Source of the DNA: Bacteroidales bacterium
Lineage (GTDB): Bacteria; Bacteroidota; Bacteroidia; Bacteroidales; UBA3824
Reading direction: 5' to 3'
Length of the DNA: 64,000 nucleotides
Assembly: GCA_016286055.1 (NCBI GenBank)
Contig: JAEERW010000001.1
Location: 388,189 to 452,188, forward strand
Shown: one piece after another, positions 1 to 7,405 of the stretch
How the letters are laid out: the number at the start of each line of letters is the position of its first letter
Numbering within the stretch: position 1 is the first letter of the stretch
Position numbers and translations under genes: made by a program
Notes under the pieces: model-generated
The model's database searches: none
Seen by the model: only the letters and a program-made list of their open reading frames with translations
What the model was told of the DNA's origin: nothing

Positions 1-290
1 ATATGCACGACCTCCATTTGCGTTTGTTGCGTTCGCCATTACATCCCGACTACAAGGCTGCATATCAAGAAGCTGCGCCTGTAATTGGGCAGAGCATTCA
101 AAAAACTCGTAGTGAGGGTGTTTCGGAAATCGAAGTGTGCTTGCAAATGATGTATATGATACTCTTACTTAAACTTCAGCACAAAGAGATATCAAACGAT
201 ACTATGTTTGGCGTACAAAAAATCAGCCGTTTGTTGGCTATCCTCAGCGCAAAATACAAGGTGTGGGAAGAGGATAAATTAGAATTGTAG
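1..290 (+). CDS. C-terminal end of a DUF4924-like protein (partial)
   Basis: The reading frame is open from the left edge to a TAG at 288-290, so only the last 95 or so codons are seen and the Met at position 3 is probably internal. The visible part is helical, with a DLHLRLLRSP segment near its start and a VCLQMMYMILLLKLQHKEI helix. That resembles the C-terminal half of the DUF4924 family, a Bacteroidetes protein of unknown function; the match is from memory. No function can be given. It is followed directly by a palindromic repeat block. Confidence 0.6.
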   Translation, partial: MHDLHLRLLRSPLHPDYKAAYQEAAPVIGQSIQKTRSEGVSEIEVCLQMMYMILLLKLQHKEISNDTMFGVQKISRLLAILSAKYKVWEEDKLEL

Positions 291-295
291 AAACG

Positions 296-406
296 CCATA
301 ATGTAGGGACGTCATTATGTAGAGACGTCATATTATGGCGTCTCTACATTATGACGTCATATTATGGCGTCTCTACATAATGACGTCATATTATGGCGTC
401 TCTACA
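296..406. repeat. GTAGAGACG-type palindromic repeat block
   Basis: Two near-identical 29-bp direct repeats occupy 331-359 and 360-388 (one base differs), followed by a partial third copy at 389-406. Inverted copies lie upstream at 302-330. The core is TATTATGGCGTCTCTACA joined to TGACGTCA, and the block can fold into several alternative hairpins. Short GTAGAGACG / CGTCTCTAC palindromes are known as dispersed intergenic repeats in Bacteroidetes. The block may also act as a terminator between the convergent genes on either side. Confidence 0.85.
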
Positions 407-414
407 AATATGGA

Positions 415-1215
415 TTATTTTTTATTTTTTACTACACGAAATCCGTAGTTGTAGTTTGTGAATGTGGGTTTTGGACCATCCCTACCTGTAACACGCGCCA
501 TATCATCGACATAATACCAGCTGCCACCTCGGATAATGCGGAAATCGCCTTTTGAAGGACCTTGTGGGTCGCGTTGATTGTTTGACGGATATTTGCCATA
601 AAAATCTAAGCACCATTCCCACGCATTGCCGCTCATATCGTAGATACCCAGTTCGTTTGGTTTTAATCTGCCAACTTGTTTCAGACCTTTTTCTCCTGTG
701 GTTTCGTCATACCAAGCCACATCGTCGATATTATTGCTACCAGCGTAGGTGTAGTTTTTTGACTGCTGCCCACCACGTGCGGCGTATTCCCATTGTGCTT
801 CGGTGGGAAGGTCGTATTTTTCGCCAGTAGTTTCCGATAGCCATTTGCAGTAAGCTTTTGCATCATAATATGTTACGTTGACAATTGGATAGGTGTCGTT
901 CCATTGCCATTTGATAGCCTTTTCGTGTTCTTCGTACCATGAAGGTGGCGGGTCGCTCGGCATAGCGTGCCCTGTGGCTTTGCAGTATGCGCGGTATTGA
1001 GCCACGGTAACTTCATATTTGCCTATGTAAAAGTCGGACAGATGGACGTTGTGCACAGGAATTTCGTCACCCCCGCACGAAGCACAGCCCATCTTGAACT
1101 GCCCGCCTTTTACAAAAATCATGTCTGGCGGGTTTGTCGTCTGAGCATACGAACACTGCTGCCATGCCATAGCAAGCAGCAGTGCCGATAATGCTATAAA
1201 CTGAGTTGCTTTCAT
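415..1215 (-). CDS. Secreted SUMF1-fold (formylglycine-generating-enzyme-like) protein
   Basis: 266 residues: an N-terminal signal peptide (about 1-24, ending SYAQ), then a complete SUMF1/FGE-sulfatase domain. Hallmarks are the opening MIFVKGGQFKMG, the GKYEVTVAQYRAYC segment, LPTEAQWEYAARGG, ELGIYDMSGNAWEWC and RGGSWYYVDD near the end. True FGE has two copper-binding cysteines just after RGGSW; here the positions are Tyr/Asp, so sulfatase activation is unlikely. Such proteins are often exported ligand-binding or gliding-lipoprotein relatives. It lies 29 bp after a paralogue read in the same direction, so the two are probably co-transcribed. Confidence 0.85.
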   Translation of the reverse strand: MKATQFIALSALLLAMAWQQCSYAQTTNPPDMIFVKGGQFKMGCASCGGDEIPVHNVHLSDFYIGKYEVTVAQYRAYCKATGHAMPSDPPPSWYEEHEKAIKWQWNDTYPIVNVTYYDAKAYCKWLSETTGEKYDLPTEAQWEYAARGGQQSKNYTYAGSNNIDDVAWYDETTGEKGLKQVGRLKPNELGIYDMSGNAWEWCLDFYGKYPSNNQRDPQGPSKGDFRIIRGGSWYYVDDMARVTGRDGPKPTFTNYNYGFRVVKNKK

Positions 1216-1244
1216 CCGCTTAAATTTATAACCGCTGAAAAATA

Positions 1245-2156
1245 TTATTGTGCGTTGCGGGCTAGACGCATACCGTAGTTGAAGTTAGCGAATGCTGGCT
1301 CTGGACCATCGCGGCTGGTGAGTGTGGCATAGTCGGCATTGTAGTGCCAACCGCCGCCGCGTATTACACGATACGGTGATATGTTGGTGTTAACCGGATT
1401 GTCTTTTTTGCTCTTTGTATAAAAATCTTTTGCATAAAAGTCGGTGCACCATTCCCAAACGTTTCCGCTCATATCATAGATGCCAAGCTCGTTGGGAGTT
1501 TTTGTGCCAATTTTTTGCGGACCACGAAGTTTGGAAGTTTCATCGTACCAAGCCACAGAAGCAGGGGTAGCGCTACCAGCGTATGCGGTGCGTTTCGATA
1601 GTTTTCCACCACGTGCGGCGTATTCCCATTCGGCTTCGGTGGGCAAACGGTATCCGTTTTTGGATAGGTTGCAATCTATGCCGCCGTCTTCGTTTTCAAA
1701 GTAGCATTTTTCTAAACCTTCTTTGTCGCTTAGCCAGTTGCAGAAAGCCACGGCATCGTACCACGAAATCTTGTGCATTGGATAGTCATCAACCCAACCC
1801 CACCATTTCTGGGTGGGTAGTGGGTAGTATTTCCTGGTGTCGGGATGCTCTGCAAGCCAACTTGAGTCGGGAATTGCGGGCATTTGATGTATGCCACGTT
1901 TCCCTGAAAAATACTTGGCTCCTTGCTTGTCGTTAACAAACTGCTTGTATTCCTTTACTGTAACTTCGTACTTGCCTATGTAAAAGGTGTTTATCTTTAC
2001 ATCGTGTACTGGGCGTTCGTCGGCATCGCCTTTGGGGGCCGAAGTGCCAGGATTTCCCATTGAGAAACTTCCGCCTTCTACCTTAACCATTTGTGGCTGT
2101 GCCATAACCGTGAGCGACAAACAGATTAGCGCTGTTAGAATTGTAAGTCTATTCAT
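1245..2156 (-). CDS. Secreted SUMF1-fold protein, paralogue of the next gene
   Basis: 303 residues with a signal peptide (about 1-19, ending VMAQ) and a full SUMF1 domain: MVKVEGGSFSMG, GKYEVTVKEYKQF, LPTEAEWEYAARGG, ELGIYDMSGNVWEWC, RGGGWHYNAD. It lacks the paired catalytic cysteines of FGE. Compared with its downstream paralogue it carries a longer middle segment (about residues 80-165). It is the first gene of the pair; no TAnnTTTG promoter is clear in the 120 bp upstream. Function unknown beyond the fold. Confidence 0.85.
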   Translation of the reverse strand: MNRLTILTALICLSLTVMAQPQMVKVEGGSFSMGNPGTSAPKGDADERPVHDVKINTFYIGKYEVTVKEYKQFVNDKQGAKYFSGKRGIHQMPAIPDSSWLAEHPDTRKYYPLPTQKWWGWVDDYPMHKISWYDAVAFCNWLSDKEGLEKCYFENEDGGIDCNLSKNGYRLPTEAEWEYAARGGKLSKRTAYAGSATPASVAWYDETSKLRGPQKIGTKTPNELGIYDMSGNVWEWCTDFYAKDFYTKSKKDNPVNTNISPYRVIRGGGWHYNADYATLTSRDGPEPAFANFNYGMRLARNAQ

Positions 2157-2193
2157 CTTTCTCGTTGTTTTATGTTAAAAAATGTCTATTATT

Positions 2194-2228
2194 AAAAAGT
2201 GATTTTGGTTTTCTCCATTACACTTTTT
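2194..2228 (-). terminator. Weak stem-loop after the HerA-like gene
   Basis: AAAAAGTG at 2194-2201 pairs with CACTTTTT at 2221-2228 around a 19-nt loop, about 50 bp past the stop of the minus-strand ATPase gene. On the minus strand the stem runs into further A/T. The stem is short, so this is a tentative call. Confidence 0.35.
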
Positions 2229-2278
2229 ACAAACGTTTGCGGTTTTATTATGTTGCCTTATTTAAACTTATTTATGAT

Positions 2279-3850
2279 TTATTTGAAAATGTTTTTAAGT
2301 ATTGAACCTAGAAGGCCACCGCCAGATGATGATTTTTTTGACGATGATTTCTTGGTTGTGGACTTGCCAGTGATGCTTTTTGCCACAGATTTACCAAGGT
2401 CGCGAGCCATGGCGGTACCCGCTGTGGCTATGAGTGTGCCAAAGATTGTGCGTTTGAAACTTGACGACGACGATTTGGATGCTTTGGCTTTTTCTTTCTC
2501 TTTTTTGGCTTTTTCTTTCTCTTTTTCTTCGAGTTCGCGCTGTTTTTCGGCTTCGCGGGCTGCCTCTTCTTGCGCAGCGAGTATCACTTCGTAGGCGCTC
2601 TCACGGTCGAAGAATTTTTCGTATTCTTTGATTTTTACAGGAACGGCTGCTCTGATTTGCGCTCTCTGCTCGGGTGTAACTGCGCCAATCTGGCTCAGTG
2701 GGAAGAGTATCTTTGCTTTTTGAACTATCGACGGCGAGCCCGACTGGTCTAAGAATGATACAAGAGCCTCGCCAGTGCCAAGGTTAGTGATGGCTTCGGT
2801 GGTATCGAACGACGGATTGGCTCTGAATGTCTGTGCTGCTGCCTTTACAGCTTTTTGGTCTTTGGGTGTAAATGCGCGGAGGGCGTGTTGGATACGGTTG
2901 CCAAGCTGTCCGAGTATGTCGTCGGGTACGTCGGATGGAGACTGTGTGATAAAGTATATGCCCACGCCTTTGGAGCGTATGAGACGGATAATCTGTTCCA
3001 TTTTTTCTACCAATGCCTTGGATGTGCCTTCAAAAAGCATGTGTGCCTCGTCGAAGAAGAATACGAGTTTGGGTAGTTCAAGGTCGCCTACTTCGGGAAG
3101 CCTTGAGTATAATTCAGTCATCATCCACAATAGGAATGTGGAGTAGAGTTTGGGGTGCATCATCAACTTGTCGGCTGCGAGAACGTTAACTACACCGAGC
3201 CCCTTGTCGGTGTCGATGAGGTCTTCGATGTCGAATGCGGGTTCTCCGAAAAATTTGTCGCCGCCTTCGCTCTCAATGGCGAGTATGGCGCGGCTGATAG
3301 CTCCGAGACTTGCCGTGGATATGTTGCCGTATGTGGTGGTAAACTTGGAGGTGTTTTGCCCTACAAAGTCGATTATAGTGCGGAGGTCTTTGAGGTCGAT
3401 GAGTAGCAGTTCGTTGTCGTCGGCTATTTTGAATATGATGTTGAGCACTCCTGTCTGAGTTTCGTTGAGCTCAAATAGACGCCCCAACAACTGAGGACCC
3501 ATGGCAGAGATGGTGGTGCGCATAGGTACACCTTGTTCGCCATATACATCGTAAAAGCGTGTAGGACAGCCGTGGAATGGCGGGTTTTCGATGCCAAACT
3601 CAGCGCAGCGTTTTTCAATAAAACCTGTCATCTTGCCTGTTTGCGAAATGCCAGAGAGGTCGCCCTTCATGTCGGCAGCGAAACAGGGAACGCCTGCCTG
3701 TGAGAATGTTTCTGTCATTACTTGGAGGCTTACGGTTTTGCCCGTGCCTGTAGCACCTGCGATTAGTCCGTGTCTATTTGCCATTTTGCCTATTAGGTTT
3801 ATAGGTCCTTCGGCGCAGTGAGCTATGTATAAGTTCTGGTTTGTGTACAT
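2279..3850 (-). CDS. HerA-like ATPase (DUF853 family)
   Basis: 523 residues. A P-loop ATPase of the HerA/FtsK superfamily: Walker A GATGTGKT at residues 32-39, Walker B LVFFFDEAH at about 263-271, and a FITQSPSDVP sensor-like motif after it. It matches the DUF853 group (E. coli YjgR), whose role is not established; relatives are DNA translocases or helicases. After residue 420 comes a Lys/Glu-rich coiled-coil stretch, then Ser/Lys- and Gly-rich tails, typical of the family. It stands alone, with a TAnnTTTG-type -7 box 25 bp upstream. Confidence 0.88.
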   Translation of the reverse strand: MYTNQNLYIAHCAEGPINLIGKMANRHGLIAGATGTGKTVSLQVMTETFSQAGVPCFAADMKGDLSGISQTGKMTGFIEKRCAEFGIENPPFHGCPTRFYDVYGEQGVPMRTTISAMGPQLLGRLFELNETQTGVLNIIFKIADDNELLLIDLKDLRTIIDFVGQNTSKFTTTYGNISTASLGAISRAILAIESEGGDKFFGEPAFDIEDLIDTDKGLGVVNVLAADKLMMHPKLYSTFLLWMMTELYSRLPEVGDLELPKLVFFFDEAHMLFEGTSKALVEKMEQIIRLIRSKGVGIYFITQSPSDVPDDILGQLGNRIQHALRAFTPKDQKAVKAAAQTFRANPSFDTTEAITNLGTGEALVSFLDQSGSPSIVQKAKILFPLSQIGAVTPEQRAQIRAAVPVKIKEYEKFFDRESAYEVILAAQEEAAREAEKQRELEEKEKEKAKKEKEKAKASKSSSSSFKRTIFGTLIATAGTAMARDLGKSVAKSITGKSTTKKSSSKKSSSGGGLLGSILKNIFK

Positions 3851-3874
3851 AATCTAAGATATTTTTTGTTTCTA

Positions 3875-3882
3875 CAAATATA
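3875..3882 (-). promoter_or_regulatory. -7 box of the HerA-like ATPase gene
   Basis: On the minus strand the bases read TATATTTG, an exact match to the Bacteroidetes -7 consensus TAnnTTTG, 25 bp before the start codon. No good TTTG -33 element was seen. Confidence 0.5.
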
Positions 3883-3965
3883 AGAAAATATGTATAAGGT
3901 TTGACGAAAATTAGAAAAAAAATCGATTTTTGTTGTAAATTTATCACCGAATAAAACTAATAAAA

Positions 3966-4310
3966 ATGAAAGCACGATTATTTATTATGTCAGTTTCAGC
4001 CTCTGCAATGATGCTGGCAGGATGCTCTACCGTGAAAATCGGGAACATAAATTCGCAGCCTTTCCGTTACCACGAAGACGCTGTTACTATTAAGGGACAT
4101 GTAGTAAACACCACCAACCTTTTTGTGGTAAAAACTTTTAAAGTGGCCGACAAGAGCGGAGAAATTACCGTGGTTGCCGATGAAAGCCGTACAGTGTTGC
4201 CTCCAGTAGGTCAGAAAGTTAAGGTTAGCGGCAAGGTGTACGAGGCCTTTAAATTAGGTTCGCTGCAAAAGATTGTGGTGGTAGAGGGTGTGGCCCCGCT
4301 AAAAAAATAG
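3966..4310 (+). CDS. Small lipoprotein with OB-fold-like domain
   Basis: 114 residues. The N-terminus is a lipoprotein signal with lipobox LAGC (Cys20). The mature part of about 95 residues is beta-rich, with VTIKGHVVNTTNLFVVKTF and EITVVADE segments that resemble small OB-fold nucleic-acid or ligand binders (tRNA_anti-like / BOF type). This is a judgement on pattern only. It is probably held at the periplasmic membrane face. The gene is divergent from the ATPase gene and convergent with the TPR kinase gene 20 bp away. Confidence 0.7.
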   Translation: MKARLFIMSVSASAMMLAGCSTVKIGNINSQPFRYHEDAVTIKGHVVNTTNLFVVKTFKVADKSGEITVVADESRTVLPPVGQKVKVSGKVYEAFKLGSLQKIVVVEGVAPLKK

Positions 4311-4330
4311 TGCGGTTATCTACGGCTTGC

Positions 4331-7300
4331 TTATTTGGTAAGTTCTATGATGTAGCTTTCTACCTTGCGCAGGGCAAAGGTAATGGAGTTGATGTCGAAG
4401 TTTTTGATGGAGTGGATAATGCTCGTGGCCATGGTTGCGGCTTTGTCCATCTGGTGCTGTTGTGCCTTTTCTTTGAAGCTTTCGGCAAAATTTAACAGAC
4501 CTTCGAACGAGATGTTCTTTTTGAGCTGGCGGTATTCGGGGATGATTTGCTCTTTTAGCAGTGCTACAAACTCGCGCTGCGATTCGTCTTTCTTTTTGCT
4601 CGACGATGTGGCGGCTATGTCTATAATGTCTTTTGCCTCGTCGCTGTTGGTGTTGTAAATGCTTAAATCTTTGATTGTTACTGTAAATGTAGAGCCTTGA
4701 CCTATAGAACTGTCGATGGTGATGGTGCCTTTGAGGTTTTCTACAAGACGTGCTGTCAGCTCCATTCCAGTAGAGCGGTTAATCTTTTCGCCGATGGCAA
4801 AAATGGTGTCGGTTTGCTGTTTCGATAGTCCTACGCCAGTGTCAGACACAGTAATAATCAGTGTGGTGTGGTTGTTTGAGGTGTCCATAGCAGCCACATG
4901 AAGCCTTACGCTACCCGAGTCGGTAAATTTGATGGCGTTGCTTACAAGGTTAAAGAGTATCTGTCTGAGTTTTACACCGTCGGCAATTAAGAGTTTTGGA
5001 ACGTCGGAAGCCACATCGAGAGTGTATTTGAGGTTTTTCTCTTCGGCGTTTTGCTTAAAGATGTTGAAAATGTCGTCGGCAATTTGTCTTGGGTCGGCAA
5101 TGCGGGTGTAAAGGTTTTTGCCAGATTCTATTCGTGCGAGATTCCAAATTTCTGTAAGTGTTTCGTGTACCGAAACAGCGTCTTTGAGTATTCCAGTGGC
5201 CTTTGCAGCAGTTTCGGGCTGTGCGGTGTTGGCAGAAAGGTTTTCGGCAGATACAATTATATTTTCAATCGGCTGCTTTGTGTTTTGTGTCATGTTGAGC
5301 AGTAGCTCGCTTTTTGCCTTGGATGCGGTACTAATGTCGCTGTTGTTTCCTATGTTTCTTATGGCAGGAATGTCGCGAATTGTCATAAGCACGGTGTTGT
5401 TGTGGCTGTGAGCAAAGCGTGCTTCTAAATATTTTCCATCTTTTTGATACTCAACATATTGTGGGTCGTCGCTGTTTTGCGCCTCGTTGAATGCCACAAG
5501 AAATTGTAGTAGCAAGTCGGCGTCAAATTTGTCGCGCATATTTCGACCAATATATTGTTTTTCGGCATCTGCGTCGCCTGGAATTTTGGCATAGGTGAAG
5601 GTGCCGTTTTGGTCAATGCTGAAAATGGTTTCGGGTAGGATATTGAGGATTGAAGATTGTTTTTGTGATAGTTGCGATGCGTTTTCTTCTGCTATTTTGC
5701 GGTCGGTGATGTCTTCCACAATCATAATTCCGCCCTTTTCAACCTCTCTGCCGGTGTTGTAATGGTATGGCTTGAGTGTGATTGAGGCGTATACCTTGCC
5801 ATTGTCGGTGTGGATTTCGTATTCTTGCTTAGATGTTTTGTCGTTTTGGCTTGAATGCTCAGAAGATATGTCGAATCCCCGCAACACCTCTTGTGGAACC
5901 ACAGTTGTAATGTCTTGTCCAGTCAGGTTTTTGTTCTTGAGGTTAAAAATCTGCGCAATGCGTTCATTGGCGGTGGTTATCTTGAAGTTGTCGTTGAACT
6001 GGATAATGCCGATAGGGGTTTTGCGGAATAGCAGACGGTATTTTTCTTCGCTGTTGCGTAGCTCGGCTTCGGCAAGTTTGCGTTCTTGGATTTCGATTTG
6101 CATTCGCTGGTTTGATTCTGACAGCTGCTTGTTGTGGTTGTTTTTTTCTTTGTAGCGGAAATAGTAGATGGCCACTACCACAAACACTAACAGTATCACA
6201 ACAATGAGGAAGATAATGTTTCGGTTGTTTTGCTTACGTTCAAGGTTAAACTTGTCGCGTTCTGCCTGATATTGGATAGCTTCGATTTCTTTTTGCTGTT
6301 TTTGGTTTTCGAGGCTGACTTGAAATTCTGAAAACTGCTCCTTTTTCTTTTGTTCAAAAATGCTGTCGGAAGTTTCAGCGTAGCGTTCGCTATAAAAAAG
6401 AGCTTTGTCGAATTGTCCGTGGCGTTTGAAAAAAGTTCGCAGAATGTCGCATGACTTGTTTTTTATGCGGAGTTCAGAAATACCAGTGTTCATCTCCTCC
6501 ATTTCGGCATCGTGAAGCACAGCTTCTGCGTTGATTCTGGCTTGTTCGTCCATTTTGTAGTCTATCTGCAACGATGCCAATCTAGTGCGTGCAACGAGAG
6601 ATTCGTGCTGTCGGCCTGCTTTTGCGTAATGTTCGTAAGCTGATTTGAGCCATTCGGCGGCTTTTTCAGCATTGTCGTCGGTGAGGTATACGTAGGCGTA
6701 GGTCTCCATAGTGTTGGCTAGGCCAAAAATATCTTTTTTCTGCTGATATTGATCAAGGCAGGTTTCAAGAATTTCCATGGCACTATCTTGCTCGTTGATA
6801 ATGGCGTATGCTTGTGCGATTTTGATATTGGTTTCAAGTATTTTGTCAACGGCTTCGAGATCTTCGTATAGGGTGCGAGCGGCTATAAGGTTTTTGAGTG
6901 CGTCGTCTTCATCGTTTTTGATGGTAATGTCGCCTAGGAGTGTAAGCGCAGTGGCTTGAATGTTTGGATATTTGTATTGACGGCATATTTCAATAGCCTT
7001 TGAACAGTATTCTTCGGCGAGGTCGTATGCCTCTTGGGCGTAGTATGTGCGGGCTATGTCGATTTGACAGAGAGCCATCTTGTCGTTTTGGTTGAATTTG
7101 GCGTATATTTCGTAAGCCTTAAACTGTGCTTCGATAGCAAGGTAGTAAACACGTGTTTTGTAGTATCCAAAACCAATGTTTTTGTATGCTGTGGCAATAT
7201 TCGCAGAGTCAGACGATTGTTCCGCGATTTGCTTTGCTTGTGCTGCGAACTCAAGAGCCACAAAGGGTTCTGTGTTGATATATTCGTTGTATTGCTCGGT

Positions 7301-7405
7301 AAGCGACTTGTATTGCTCGGCAAGCGAGTCGGTTTGAGCCTTGGCCTGCCCCACAAGCAACATCAATGTTATTGCCAATATGTATGCTAATGTTTGTTTC
7401 ATCAT
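4331..7405 (-). CDS. TPR-PAS histidine-kinase-like protein without the phospho-acceptor His
   Basis: 1024 residues. Signal peptide (1-23), periplasmic TPR repeats (about 30-350), a coiled coil, one membrane helix (about 397-415), two PAS domains (about 450-570 and 580-690), a HisKA-like helical pair, a HATPase_c domain and a C-terminal helical bundle resembling Hpt (about 930-1024) without an obvious Hpt His. In the H-box, where kinases have His-Glu, it reads NMTQNTKQP: the His is Gln707. The ATPase N-box (LFNLVSNAIKFT) and DTGVG are kept, but the G2 loop is GMELTA rather than GLGL. It is therefore probably a sensing pseudokinase. Its start overlaps the preceding kinase gene by 4 bp, which implies translational coupling. 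Confidence 0.88.
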   Translation of the reverse strand: MMKQTLAYILAITLMLLVGQAKAQTDSLAEQYKSLTEQYNEYINTEPFVALEFAAQAKQIAEQSSDSANIATAYKNIGFGYYKTRVYYLAIEAQFKAYEIYAKFNQNDKMALCQIDIARTYYAQEAYDLAEEYCSKAIEICRQYKYPNIQATALTLLGDITIKNDEDDALKNLIAARTLYEDLEAVDKILETNIKIAQAYAIINEQDSAMEILETCLDQYQQKKDIFGLANTMETYAYVYLTDDNAEKAAEWLKSAYEHYAKAGRQHESLVARTRLASLQIDYKMDEQARINAEAVLHDAEMEEMNTGISELRIKNKSCDILRTFFKRHGQFDKALFYSERYAETSDSIFEQKKKEQFSEFQVSLENQKQQKEIEAIQYQAERDKFNLERKQNNRNIIFLIVVILLVFVVVAIYYFRYKEKNNHNKQLSESNQRMQIEIQERKLAEAELRNSEEKYRLLFRKTPIGIIQFNDNFKITTANERIAQIFNLKNKNLTGQDITTVVPQEVLRGFDISSEHSSQNDKTSKQEYEIHTDNGKVYASITLKPYHYNTGREVEKGGIMIVEDITDRKIAEENASQLSQKQSSILNILPETIFSIDQNGTFTYAKIPGDADAEKQYIGRNMRDKFDADLLLQFLVAFNEAQNSDDPQYVEYQKDGKYLEARFAHSHNNTVLMTIRDIPAIRNIGNNSDISTASKAKSELLLNMTQNTKQPIENIIVSAENLSANTAQPETAAKATGILKDAVSVHETLTEIWNLARIESGKNLYTRIADPRQIADDIFNIFKQNAEEKNLKYTLDVASDVPKLLIADGVKLRQILFNLVSNAIKFTDSGSVRLHVAAMDTSNNHTTLIITVSDTGVGLSKQQTDTIFAIGEKINRSTGMELTARLVENLKGTITIDSSIGQGSTFTVTIKDLSIYNTNSDEAKDIIDIAATSSSKKKDESQREFVALLKEQIIPEYRQLKKNISFEGLLNFAESFKEKAQQHQMDKAATMATSIIHSIKNFDINSITFALRKVESYIIELTK

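Noticed and set aside
296-406. CRISPR array
   Set aside because: The 29-bp copies abut directly without spacers and include inverted copies, unlike a CRISPR array.
7054-7390. Long frames on both strands within the TPR kinase gene
   Set aside because: They are out-of-frame shadows of the 1024-residue gene with no starts, motifs or promoters of their own.
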